Shown piece after piece: positions 13,080 through 24,550 of a stretch of DNA of 64,000 nucleotides. The stretch covers positions 372,501-436,500 of the forward strand of contig JAODUP010000548.1 of NCBI GenBank assembly GCA_025642065.1, written 5' to 3'. Position numbers and translations under genes: made by a program. Within the stretch, counting starts at the first letter, position 1. Each line of letters begins with the position of its first letter. Below the pieces are notes generated by a model. That model was not told the origin of the DNA, ran no database searches, and worked only from the letters and a program-made list of their open reading frames with translations. This DNA comes from Paralvinella palmiformis (Eukaryota > Annelida > Polychaeta > Terebellida > Alvinellidae).

Positions 13080-13124
13080 CTTTAACACGTTGAAACTTGA
13101 TGGATAACCGCGCGGGAATGGAGT
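13080..13124 (-). other. Possible 45-nt cassette exon in the HES bHLH loop intron
   Basis: On the minus strand a strong acceptor (pyrimidine-rich run ending CTATACAG) precedes 45 nt without a stop, followed by donor AAAG/GTAACC. Both borders are phase 0 with respect to the HES exons. If included it would add 15 residues (TPFPRGYPSSFNVLK) to the bHLH loop. It may equally be a chance pair of splice-like sites in 5 kb of intron. No homologue is known to me. Confidence 0.2.
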
Positions 13125-13199
13125 CTGTATAGAACAGTAGAAAACTAATCACAGCACTAGTGTAATGAATATGGCCCGTTAGAAAGTATAATGAATAAG

Positions 13200-13215
13200 T
13201 GGGGGGGGGGGGGGA
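13200..13215. repeat. Poly(G) run
   Basis: About 15 G on the plus strand inside the HES intron. A (GA)n run follows at about 13464-13491. Confidence 0.9.
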
Positions 13216-13460
13216 GGTTAAGAATTACACCCTAATAATGGTTGCCATAAAGTAGTCGGGCCAGGTATAAATCAGCTTCCCGAAATGACTACGTTGATGA
13301 GGAAGAGTCGACGATAACGACTAATTTTCACATCAAAGTCCATTAACCGCCACTAGCATTAGTCATTTAGATAACTGAAGTTAACACGGCCAAAACGTCA
13401 ACAAGAACTGAGCCGATTCTCGACTGGTGAGTCGGGTATAACAATAGCCTATTGTGTTCG

Positions 13461-13494
<34 letters not shown>

Positions 13495-13716
13495 ACGCCA
13501 AACCGGAGATAACTTATTATCTATGAACCGGTTAAAGTTACCATGTCTATATATACGCGGCCTGACCGAGTTATTAGCGGAAATGCAAGTTTTGTGGTCG
13601 AAGCCAAACAGAGTCACACCGCAATATGACTAATGCCTCTGGGGCCATCAATTTGGTGAATGGAAACGATGCTTCATTCCGCTAACACAAAGAACAGGAA
13701 AAACCGACTTCTTCAT

Positions 13717-13718
<2 letters not shown>

Positions 13719-13752
<34 letters not shown>

Positions 13753-13784
13753 CTCTCTTCTCTCTCTCTCTCTATCTCTCTCCA

Positions 13785-13834
<50 letters not shown>

Positions 13835-13835
13835 C

Positions 13836-13916
<81 letters not shown>
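13719..13916. repeat. Polypyrimidine (TC)n tract, about 200 bp
   Basis: Nearly pure CT dinucleotides with few interruptions. The HES pre-mRNA would carry the (GA)n strand. ORFs on both strands (SLSLSL, ERERER) are repeat translations. Confidence 0.97.
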
Positions 13917-13920
<4 letters not shown>

Positions 13921-14237
13921 AAGCGTCCCTGGTTACTGTTAGATATTTGAAATAATAATTACAAAGGTCAACGATTCGTCTTCCATTCCCTTCATAAGAA
14001 TAGAAATATTAGTGATATTGAAAATGATGATGATGATAAAGATGATGATGATACTACTACTAATAATAATAATGGTTATGATAATACGTCTAGAAAATGA
14101 AACATTGATCAATATCTAGAAGGTTTAATATAAACATCATGTTCACTATCTTAGCTATGTTATTTGAAATATTCAAATTACTTAAGCGCCGAGTGTTTTT
14201 GGTACATGTGTAACATGCTATTTATAATGCCATCACC

Positions 14238-14528
<291 letters not shown>

Positions 14529-15175
14529 TAACAATTCTTCTAGTGATGGGAGCGTATTTTTATAGTTTAGAATATGAGATCTCGATTGTAGAATTCTCCA
14601 TCGAAGTGCTGTCATACGGTCATAACGGAGATGGAGGAGGGGGGGGGGGCTGTTTTTCTACCAAACAGCTAACTAGCGACCTTCTTGGGTCTGTCTCGCG
14701 ACCGACACCCACACAGACATGCCGACAAAAACAGTACACTCCCGATCTCTGTTGACATAAACTCGAACCTAACACTGAGATGGCGGCATTCGTAGAAGTG
14801 TCATAATTGCACGCCGAAGTGTCGCGGCTATAGACTTCGCTCGCGTTCGAAGGGGCGAGTGGGATGTGGGTTAGGAAAACGTCCCTTGGCTGATTACGAG
14901 AAACGGACGGAGTCGGGGGAAAGTATATCTATCAGAGATTAAGAGGATCTGGAATTGACGACGTCTTGTCTTTTGTAAGGTGGGCATCTAATGATACACC
15001 GCGGGACATCTTCGTCTCGCGGTGTGTTGTTAACGTAATAAAGGAGTCGATGATGTAATATTAGGGCACTCGGAGTGACGCCCTGTCATCTTGTTAGCCG
15101 CCCCTCGAAGATCTATTTGAGAATTTTGGTTGATGATGACTCGGCGGACGATGGTAAACCAAACATCCTCCCCTC

Positions 15176-15176
<1 letters not shown>

Positions 15177-15269
<93 letters not shown>
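15177..15269. repeat. (AC)n microsatellite next to the HES helix-1 exon
   Basis: About 90 bp (AC)n, followed by CT-rich sequence to 15313. It begins about 80 bp past the donor of the 15351-15446 exon. Confidence 0.97.
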
Positions 15270-15350
15270 AACACACTCTCCTCTCTCTCTCTCTCTACTC
15301 CCACTCTTTCTCTCTTCATTTTTGTAAGCTATCACGTAATAATGACTAAC

Positions 15351-15446
15351 CTCCTTCTTTGTCACTTCCATCAAGATAGATTTTAGCTGCTGAAGACAGT
15401 TGTTTATTCGTTCGCGTCTCTTTCTTTCCATCATCGGCTTATTGGA
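15351..15446 (-). CDS. HES-family repressor, exon for basic region and helix 1
   Basis: A 96-nt, 32-codon exon between acceptor TTTTTACAG (complement at 15447 onward) and donor GTTAGT (complement at 15345-15350). It begins SNKPMMERKRRERINNCL and ends MEVTKKE. The Pro at residue 4, inside the basic region, is the diagnostic feature that separates Hairy/E(spl) from other bHLH proteins. The ERKRRERIN core is the DNA-contacting part. Both ends are in phase 0. The conserved start of the basic region shows that at least one upstream coding exon with the initiator Met is missing from this segment. Confidence 0.97.
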
Positions 15447-15630
15447 CTGTAAAAAGAGAAAGGGGACGTGTAAAAGTTCACACTGATAATAAAGCTTAAG
15501 TCGGGCATATAAAGGAACAGCCTTAATCTTGTTTATTAACTGCTGATGACGTGTATTGTAAAGTAACCCGCATTAAAAAGGCTTCCCAGTAAATTAAACG
15601 TGCGGTGAATTTCACAAGCCGGCAGCCAGA

Positions 15631-15843
<213 letters not shown>

Positions 15844-15844
<1 letters not shown>

Positions 15845-16304
15845 AATATACACCTCGACATGAGACAGCCCTGATGGCACAGGTGAACCCATTATAAATA
15901 GAGCTAGAACTTAATTATTTTCAGTTTTGAAATTCTGTCGTTCTAAAAATGATTGAAATTTGCAATGAAAGCACAACGGGGGACATTAATATTTGGGGAT
16001 ATTATATATCTAGTGAATAATAGATGGTAGCAAAATGTTTGTCTTAAAAAACCATGACTTTTTATCCGCCCATAACCGCATCATAATAGGTGACAGCTTA
16101 ACATCTACATTTGCCAGCCTCTAAATATGAAGATAATTAAGCTTTTTATTGTTATTATTGGGTGTCGACTAAGTGAAAATGTGTCAATACCTGTCTGGTA
16201 GTTATTTAACTTCAATAAATAATGAACTTTTGTGTTGTGTAACTGTGAAGTGTTGGGTGTGTATTCAGTTCTATATATAGCACTGCATACATACTCGTGT
16301 TTGC

Positions 16305-16307
<3 letters not shown>
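15844..16307. other. AT-rich sequence, probably HES intron 1
   Basis: No coding signal or recognised repeat. If the first HES exon lies upstream, this is intronic. Confidence 0.4.

Positions 16308-16367
<60 letters not shown>
16308..16367. repeat. (TA)n-(GT)n compound microsatellite
   Basis: About 28 bp (TA)n joined to about 30 bp (GT)n, followed by GCGC-rich sequence. Confidence 0.95.
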
Positions 16368-16376
<9 letters not shown>

Positions 16377-16654
16377 CCGCGTGTGCGTCGTATATGTACA
16401 CGATTGTGTTTAAGCTTCTACCTCTCTTAACATATAAACGTGCGCGCGCGTCTACTTGCGCATGCGCATGTCTTCGGCGGTTTATGGAGTGTCTCCTCCT
16501 AACACAAATTACTGTTTTAGAGATGATGAATCTGTGTGATGACAGAGTTAGCGTCATTTAACCAGTAGCTATTTTTCTTCCCACATTTATCATCATCTTC
16601 TTCCAATGCTTAACTGCCTTTTTTATATTTTTATCCATATTCTGGTGTGACTAC

Positions 16655-16760
16655 ATTGAGAGTCATCGTAGCTAAATTGTCAGCGCCGTTGGACACATAT
16701 CTGAGGGACTGTGATTCGAAACCCGACCAAAGTCTGACTACTTGGTCTATCTGATCTACC
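16655..16760 (+). mobile_element. Degenerate tRNA-derived SINE remnant
   Basis: Has a tRNA-like layout, with AGCTAAATTGTCAGCGC near the A-box position and GATTCGAAACCC as the B box. It lacks a clear match to the SINE body of the other copies, so it may be another family or an old tRNA-like fossil. Confidence 0.35.
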
Positions 16761-17336
16761 ATCATTTACAACAATGCAGAAGCAATGGTCGTGCCGACAA
16801 CAATCTTATATAGCTGTGAAATGACGGAAGAAAACAATTGAACATATCTGGATGTATAGTGGACAGACGTTTCGAACTTTGATGTATCACACTAGGGCGT
16901 TTCACCCTTTCTCTTCACGTCACCTGGTTTTAGATTAATAATGTTCAAACGTTAAAACTGATCTGTATGTATGGCAATTTGTCACACTTTATATAACTAG
17001 ACTCAATAATATATAGATATAGTTAACTTGAACTGATAGAGTGCTCTTCGGTTCAAATGGCACGCAATAGCAAATGTATTCATACAGGAAAAGATATAGA
17101 ATGCAGTTAAAGGTATTTTGGTTAATCATCGTCTCAGACTAGCTAATAAACTCTTCCTAGTAAGATGGTTATATCTGTTTATGTTAGTGAGAGAAGATAG
17201 AATCAATCACCTATTGATCGTGCCGCTTAACTAATTAAATAGGCTTGATTAACAATTCCAATTCTAGTTCAACTGATCTATGGGCTGCTAGTTATAGTCA
17301 TTGTTAACAACAAACACAACTACACCATTCATTCAT

Positions 17337-17339
<3 letters not shown>

Positions 17340-17431
<92 letters not shown>
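17340..17431. repeat. (CA)n microsatellite
   Basis: About 92 bp of uninterrupted CA. Confidence 0.98.
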
Positions 17432-17433
<2 letters not shown>

Positions 17434-18304
17434 CGTGTGCATAGGCACAATGGAAATCATGAGCCATTGCAATATGTCTAACATTGTCAGAGTTTAGATA
17501 TTCTTTCAACATATTATTACTCCTATTGCATACTAATATCATCTAGTTGTAAATTTTATTTTAATATCACGTCCATTTTTTTGCGCTCAATAAATGAAAG
17601 GTTTTAAAATGAAACACACTCAATTTATAAACGTGAGAAGAAAAACCCATTTAAAAAAAGCAAGTTTTCGTGCCCACATTCGAGCCTCGCATGAAGAAAT
17701 TCACTCACTTCAACCTAATGCAATAGCCTATACCACTTCAGTATACTGTCAAATGATGACTTATAAGAGTGAGAGAGAGAGAGAGAGTAGATTGTTTGCA
17801 ATCTCTTCTGGGCTGCAGTAAGCCTTAAATATGTGACGTCTTTTCATTTGCAGTAAAGATTGTAATGGATAATCCGATGATTAGCGGTAATTACAGGACG
17901 AATCTCTTAATTAAAGATTAACTTATTGTCATGTTACGTAATGGACATGACAAAGGGAGTCCAGACAAGTTTATTTAATTAACCTATCAGATTATATGGA
18001 GAAATATTGTTCCAGTTAAAGAGCCTACGAAGGAAAGCTAAAATACGCCATTAAAATATATTTTTAAACGGAGGAGGTGTAAATTGCCGGATTGGTAAAA
18101 ATCAAATACCAGACGGTAATGTACCAAACAATTCCTTGTCAATCGTCATCCCGATCCAAAATATATGATTCTTTATTTAAATTGTAGATATTAATACATC
18201 TAGTCATTTAGATATAAATTTTTTTAAACTGATGATTTCTTTAAGCACTAAAGTCATTACAATCTTGTGCCATTTTATGTGTGGAACGTCTCTACTCTCC
18301 GCAT
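17432..18304. other. AT-rich spacer
   Basis: No gene seen. Contains a short (GA)n run at about 17768-17787. Confidence 0.4.
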
Positions 18305-18504
18305 GAGGGCGCTTTCGTGGTCTAGTTGGTAGCGTGTTGGACCACAAATTACTATTACCTTAGTTCGAATCTCGGCGTGAGCATATCTGAAAGGTGTTTC
18401 ATCTTTGACTTCGCCTCATTACCTTTGGAGGTCGCTCGGCCCATTTAGCCTACCACGTGCACAAAAGTGGCCGTAAATCATTAATCATCATCATCATCAT
18501 CATC
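18305..18504 (+). mobile_element. tRNA-derived SINE, best-preserved copy
   Basis: The tRNA-like head has A box TGGTCTAGTTGG and B box GTTCGAATCTC at normal spacing. The body contains GGTGTTTCATCTTTGACTT, CTCATTACCTTTGGAGG and CGGCCCATTTAGCCTACCA. The tail is (ATC)n. Copies or parts occur at 2955-3090 (minus), 46290-46610 (minus) and 60327-60390 (plus). Pol III transcription and LINE-driven mobility are inferred from the class. Confidence 0.85.
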
Positions 18505-21500
18505 TACCCTCGGCATGTCAACACTGAGCATGCGTACATTTTCTGCTCAAAGCGATCCTTGTAAACACGAGCTCATTACGACATTTCTATCCACAAAAAA
18601 ACCAACCTGTTATCTATGTTTAACTTACAAGATATAAGTGATTATAAAGTAAGTAATAATTCTAATAAAAGTCGTTGTTATTAGAATTATTCGGAAAAGG
18701 TGTTGGTCATCAAAGAATCGTCTTAACATCAAAGACTTCTGGATTGATTAGCCTACCTGGACCTCGACTTGAACGAGTGTCTTAGTTGGCTTTTTTCTTA
18801 AACAAAAGGACTTCGCAATCCGGACACGTTTGCTCCGACAATCTACGGATCCGACTAAAATTAGCACGGAACGGTTTATGCCACATTACAAATACCCGGA
18901 TTATCCGGAATCCCGCGCTCGTTGTTTGTGTAGTTTGGGGATTTACCTCAGGGTGTCGCTTACTGAGCACAAGCCTCTGGAAGTAGACTATTTTATATGA
19001 TAACTGATTTTAGTGGAAGGATGTATGGATCTTTCTTAGGTAAAGGGAGCTTAATGTCTGGGATGATGGTGGCCTTTCCGATGAGGAGTGCGGCAATGTC
19101 GTGGTCAGTCCAGCTGTGTTGCTGAGGGGTTAATTGGTGCTTTATTCGTTATCGGCAGGTGATCCCTCGCTTCCGATACCGTTTTTGATATTTGTATAAA
19201 AAAGATTAGTGAGCGACTATCATAGTAATTTGCGCATCGACCAATATACCAAATCTCGTCAGGTAAAGTGATGCGCTATTTCGGTATACGGTCCATGTAT
19301 ACCTTTAAAAGTTGTGTTCGGGCCGTTCTCACTAGTGGCCGTTGAATATTTAAACTAGTTATATAAAACTGATCCACCGACGTGGTCGTCCATTGTCAGG
19401 GCTACTTAACTCGAGCTTTGTTAATAAGATGACAGCTCTGGTAAGATAGTAACACAATCAGAGTTGTAACACTGGCTCAATAAGGCATCGTCCCAGGTCT
19501 GTGACTCGAACCCTAGACGAGGGTGTATCACATACGGTCGTACATCCGTTCGGGGTGGCCACTGATCTGCTTGATGTTTCATTCGCCGCATGACCCGTTC
19601 GTTACTGTAGCTAGTCGTACACGTCTCGGGGTCTTGTTAGCTTAAACCTTAACACGAACCCTGTAACCGACCAGCGCATTAACGACTCGGCCATGGTGCC
19701 AATTTACTACCGACCCACGGCTTCTGTTGCAGCCCTCGTCAATGGTCACGCATCAGGAGGTCACTTAGAGGTCGTAGGAAAAGATTCCAATTACAAATGG
19801 CCAACTTAGGGTCGTCTCCCCTATTCATGGTGTCGATCAAAGAACGGCTACCGACAATTACGACAGTAGCAGCTACGAACAACCACGATAGTAGCAGTTA
19901 CCAACAATTACTGTAGAGTAGGCTGATGACTTACAGCCGATACTGTTCAAAACCAACCACGTGATATTAGTGTGACGTCATCCGAATATTTTAATTCAGA
20001 ATTAAATGGGTCACGTGTATCGACGCATGGATCATCAGCAATCGAGGACACCGTTATACTTCCTATTGTTTAAATCGGAACTCAAGTACACACACGTACG
20101 AAAACTAACTAGACGCAGTTCACATCCGGGTAATAACGAAACTGGACGTTTACGTTAGCTCTACGGTGGTTTTTCCCATTAAGCCTGACCCCTGAACTCT
20201 ACCCAAATAGGTCGCCTACAAGCGGATTAACCACTCAGAGCAAGCTAACTAATGTCACGCAGCAATTTCCTTATTTATCTTTCCGGTGGCCCCCCCCTCT
20301 CGTTCTTCTAGACGACCTATGTGTGTGCCGGAGACGACCCCCGAAATGTCGTGTCTCCATATTGTTAAAGTCAGGATGTTTGTTTAGAGGTACGATTGTT
20401 TATTATGCCAGCACAGCAGTGTTCAACATCATAAACGGTCTGCTTAAATGGGGAGTGAACTTGTCGGTAGTGGTGTGAGGTGGTAGTGGTGTGAGGTGGT
20501 GTGGGGTGGTTGTGGTAGTGGTGTGTGGGGGGGAGGGTTTAACTTCAAAAGGAACTCCACAGTTCGAATTTAAAAACCGTCGAACATTCCGAAATGAAAA
20601 GTGACGTCGGAAAGCGAAATGCTAATAACAAATGTTTTAAGACGTCAGTCGTCCCGCAACAGACACAACCAGGTTCGGGACTCCATCGAATTTCTCGTTT
20701 TCATTGTAAACTCTTCATTACGCTGAGGCGAGTGTCGTCACCATTGCGAGAAGAATTCGTCCTATTTCCGTCGACGTGTCTCGCTTAATTTGCGCATGTA
20801 GAACACGATTCTCTGCTCGTTTTTGTTGTTTTGGGGGCGTTAAGGGGGTAGAAACCTAGAAACTTTAACGGCCAGAGATGGGCCTTTGTCTGGGGGTTAA
20901 TTTAAATTTGAAGCCTCAATAACTGTTAAATTGTGTGAAAGTGGAAACCGAATCTGTTTCAGCGGCCCGCGGGGGTTGGGTGGCGAGGGTTTGGCGAATT
21001 GGGTGCCGGGGGGAGGGGGGGTGGTGCCGAGGCGGGGTGACGGGCCGGGGTGCCGAGACACGGGGTTGCTGGTCATACAAAACGACTCGAATTCCGTTAA
21101 AAAGAACCCCGTAAGACCTCGTCCAGTGTATTTAGGTGTGAATTCGGAAGATAATTTTTTTTTGGGGGGGGAGTGGGGGAGGGGCCGGTTGGAAGATGAT
21201 GACTACTTTGTGGACACTGTCCGTCGGAGTCACGCTCACCGACAATACACCACACACCATGGCCGTGCCCCGTTCATGGTCACTAATAGAGCACGGCGTC
21301 GTATTGAGAATAGGGCATTAATGTATCACTAGTTGATGAATCTCGACGTCTTGATGATAGTTTTAAAGCTCGGGTTACGGGTCGGTATTTGGCCGACCCG
21401 CGTGTACACGATGTCGGCTTCTATACTGGCCTTCGCCGGAAAATTACAAACGTTTGCTCTCCAACTGATCGTTATGCCGAGCTGCCGACCTCAGAGGTCA

Positions 21501-22112
21501 TCACCACCTACCGCTCGAGCATCAATCATATTACTCTACGGTGATTTATCATAGAGTGATTCGTGAACGTGGCTCCTGTCCACATCAACGTTCGTTATCG
21601 GGTGGTCTTCTCACCTTTTGCCGGCCTAGACCACTGATTGGGTCTTATGTCTGTCTACTATCAGTCATCCGGACATCACTCGAACCAGAAATCAAGTAAA
21701 ACCTCATCGGGAACGTCAACATGGCGGCTCGTTTTCACGGAAGAATTTACCGGGAAAATGTCCTATACGTTAGGTCTGCCATATGTTAGAACATTTTATT
21801 GTCGTCACAACCCAACGTTCAAAGATGTTTTCAAACCTCAGTGTTTCGTTGAAAAGTTGAGAGGCGCGTGTCTTCGACATACTGACATCGGAGAGTGAGA
21901 GACGATGTGCCATCATATGCCTTCACCCACCAAGTAGCACTCGAATGCTCTGTGAGCAGTTAGTGTGTATAAAATAAGCCTCCAAGGCAGGAGTTGTGCA
22001 TCTAGCTGTCTTATTGCTAATAACTATCTATTAACTACAAATAAAGGTTATCAATTTTAGATATTTCAGTCTGGTCCAGTTTAAATGTTCTATATAAGCG
22101 GCTGATAGTATT

Positions 22113-22116
<4 letters not shown>
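18505..22116. other. Long stretch without a recognised gene
   Basis: Mixed unique sequence with CpG-rich parts (19380-19760, 20930-21260, 21380-21900) and G-rich runs near 21000-21030 and 21166-21186. ORFs of 62-133 residues have no recognised domain. A degenerate tRNA-like piece with GACTCGAACCC lies near 19500. A short Kozak-context ATG with a donor at 21240-21260 (minus) is one candidate for the missing HES first exon. Confidence 0.4.
21240..21260 (-). other. Candidate HES first coding exon (option 1)
   Basis: The minus-strand ATG sits in an optimal context (GCCATGG) and is followed by 21 nt (MVCGVLS) ending in phase 0 at a GTGAGC donor. This is the phase required to join Ser1 of the 15351-15446 exon, giving a 5.8-kb intron. 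The short length makes a chance occurrence quite possible. Confidence 0.15.

Positions 22117-22200
<84 letters not shown>
22117..22200. repeat. (TA)n microsatellite
   Basis: About 84 bp of uninterrupted TA. Confidence 0.98.
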
Positions 22201-22210
<10 letters not shown>

Positions 22211-22256
22211 TACTATGTTAAATGGATGGGGCTCCTTAACAACAAGCAGAAACTTC

Positions 22257-22555
22257 AAACACTGAACTGTCAGAACATTGGACTGTCATAACACAGGGCT
22301 GTCAGAATACTGGGCTGTCAGAACACTGAACTGTCAGAACACTGAACTGTCAGAACATTGGACTGTCATAACACAGGGCTGTCATAATACTGGGCTGTCA
22401 GAACACTGAATTGTCAGAATACTGGGCTGTCAGAACACTGGACTATCAGAACACTTCGGCTTTCAGAATACTGGGCTGTCAGAACATTGGGCTATCAGCA
22501 AACTGGACTGTCAGAACACTGGGCTGTCGAAAGATTTGACTGTCATCAGAACCCA
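22257..22555 (+). repeat. 16-bp minisatellite, GGACTGTCAGAACACT unit
   Basis: About 18-19 imperfect head-to-tail copies of a 16-bp unit, with variants such as GGGCTGTCAGAATACT. The unit length and GGAC start resemble foldback arms elsewhere in the window. No inverted partner is seen within about 1 kb. Confidence 0.9.
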
Positions 22556-23147
22556 AAATGGAATTCGATAGTAGGGATACAGTGTATAGAATAGAGATCA
22601 CCGCCTAATAAATACCTTAACTGCCCTTTTAAAGGTAATACTTCATATTACTTGACCTTTATTTATCATCCACGCTCCGTAAAAGCCAGTTTATTCCTAG
22701 ACCAAGGCGCCCTCTATCACACCTCAATACCGAAATCATCTGTTTTATAACCGACTTCGCCTCATAATTCTCCTGGCGACATTTTTTCGGGTCAGGTCGA
22801 AGGGGAGGAGCCGCTAGCGATTTCTGCTCCGGGGAACCGGTCAACTGGAAATGACCCTTGATCCGAGTTAACATGACCTCCGACCTCGACAAATAAATGG
22901 CGTAGCTGGTACAATAAGTTGATTTGTCACCACGGCCACGACTACTCGTGGTACGGTCAGTTATTGGAGTGGGAGTATAAGGCTAATTATAGAGACGGTG
23001 TACGATATGGTGTAGGGCGATAATAGTCTCGATATGGTAGCGGGGTAGATAAATACGGTGTACGATGTACGAGATTGATGTCTGTTTCTGTATAGTAATA
23101 TATAGTGCTCTCGGTATGTGACGGTTGAGGGGGGGGGGTTCTTACTG
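22556..23147. other. Spacer without recognised gene
   Basis: A 77-residue minus-strand ORF (22659-22892) has fairly balanced composition but no recognised domain and no clear splice partner. Confidence 0.35.
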
Positions 23148-23251
23148 TGGACTCCACTTCTTACTGTGGCATCCACTTTTTCATTTGCTTGGTGAGCAAG
23201 TGTCCAGGTGAGCAACTATCCGGTGAGCAACTGTCCAGGTGAGCAACTGGC
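23148..23251. mobile_element. Half copy of foldback element type 3
   Basis: CCACTTTTTCATTTGCTTGG is followed by tandem GGTGAGCAACTGTCC-type units. The same arrangement forms the right arm of the element at 59333-59767. The left arm is absent, so this is a truncated copy or a solo arm. It ends next to a coding-like segment at 23252. Confidence 0.75.
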
Positions 23252-23377
23252 CGTACTCCGTTGTTATTGTGATGCCGCGGCGTCCCTGGTCAAGGCAGCC
23301 ACGGAGTATGTACAAGTTGACGAAGGCGCGCACACTGAATTCGCCCAGAAATCCGCCAGTTACGCTTGTAAGTGATG
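23252..23377 (+). other. Short coding-like segment, possible exon
   Basis: About 41 codons open in one frame with coding-like composition, including SLVKAATEYVQVDEG and AHTEFAQKSASYA. It then reaches either a good donor (GCTT/GTAAGTG at about 23370) or a TGA three codons later. No clear acceptor precedes it, because the foldback arm abuts it. The protein is not recognised. It may be an exon interrupted by the element, or chance. Confidence 0.2.
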
Positions 23378-23550
23378 GCGTCGCTCGAACACCTAAACTG
23401 GCACGCTAATTTGTAGGCGCACAGTCACGCGTGCATTTACACACAATATGTCTTAATACGGATAGGTGTTATCCCGTGCATAGGTCTGTTCCCAGATGAA
23501 TTGTTCACATTAGGCAGCAATGCGATTTGTTATGCTGAGCCAGTGCCTCG

Positions 23551-23573
23551 TCACACACACACACGCACACACG

Positions 23574-23607
<34 letters not shown>

Positions 23608-23645
23608 ACACAAAGCAAACCACACACTCACACACACACACACAA
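23551..23645. repeat. (CA)n with short (TA)n
   Basis: CA and CACG repeats, a short (TA)n at about 23594-23607, then further CA repeats. Confidence 0.9.
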
Positions 23646-24204
23646 AACCAAACACACTACATACAATCTTATTCGCATGACAATGACAGGCACCACTTAA
23701 GGTAGCAGTGGTGGGAGGGGGGGGTCCCTTGCTTATACATTGTATAATAGAATAGGAGGTTTTTAAATTGATTCTTTTTATCAACCACTTACAAGGATCT
23801 ACGCATATGACTTGATGGAATGTGCTAATAAACTTCACACTGACAAATGTCATGAGAAAGTGGCCGATATAAGAGAAGATGTTACTCCTATCACGATCTT
23901 TATCTATGATATACTGTCTGTCTGTCCCTCAAAATATCTCGAGATTATCATAGTTTAATTTCAACGTTCGTCTTCAAATAAACATAAGACACAATAACAG
24001 GTATAGGGTAATTTTTAGGTATTTTCAGGCTGTTTATCTAATTATGAATTTCATATCTTCTGAGTATAATATTGTTTCGGTTTTCTCTCAATTAATTAGT
24101 AATGATCGACACCAATAGATAACAATAATTAATTATAAATATACTTGATTTAACTACTACTGCCAGTATTACTACTGCTGTTACTGCTACAACTGCTACA
24201 ACTC
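23646..24204. other. AT-rich spacer
   Basis: No coding signal or element recognised. Confidence 0.45.
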
Positions 24205-24360
24205 TTATTGTTACTACTACTACTACTACTACTACTACTAATAATAATAATAATAAAACACGAACTGCTAATACTAAAATTAAACAGTGTTAGGAACTGT
24301 AAATAATAGTAGTAGTAGTACTAGTTGCTGTAATGATAGTGGTAGTAGATGGAATAGTAG

Positions 24361-24414
<54 letters not shown>

Positions 24415-24446
24415 AATAGTAAGTAGTAGTAGTAGTAGTAGATAGT

Positions 24447-24479
<33 letters not shown>

Positions 24480-24512
24480 AAGTAGTATAAGTAGTAGTAG
24501 TAGTAGTAGTAA

Positions 24513-24547
<35 letters not shown>

Positions 24548-24550
24548 ATA
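24205..24550. repeat. (TAC)n/(TAG)n trinucleotide block
   Basis: (CTA)n at about 24207-24242 and (TAG)n with CAG and TAA interruptions at about 24306-24550. The two parts are reverse complements, so this is also an inverted repeat. Poly-Leu/Tyr/Cys ORFs are repeat translations. Confidence 0.95.

Noticed and set aside
18305..18380. Functional tRNA gene
   Set aside because: A and B boxes are present, but the arms do not pair well and the SINE body follows. The same holds at 46540-46605.
18750..18970. Candidate HES first exon ending at a GTAGGC donor
   Set aside because: The frame in the right phase has an upstream stop and no Met.
19929..20040. Minus-strand donor GTAAGT near 19930 as the HES first exon
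   Set aside because: All three frames meet a stop or lack an ATG.
20931..21332. 133-residue plus-strand ORF (Gly/Arg-rich)
   Set aside because: It arises from G-rich low-complexity DNA, with no domain and no splice support.
22257..22555. CRISPR-like array
   Set aside because: Direct repeats of 16 bp with no spacers, in eukaryotic DNA. It is a minisatellite.
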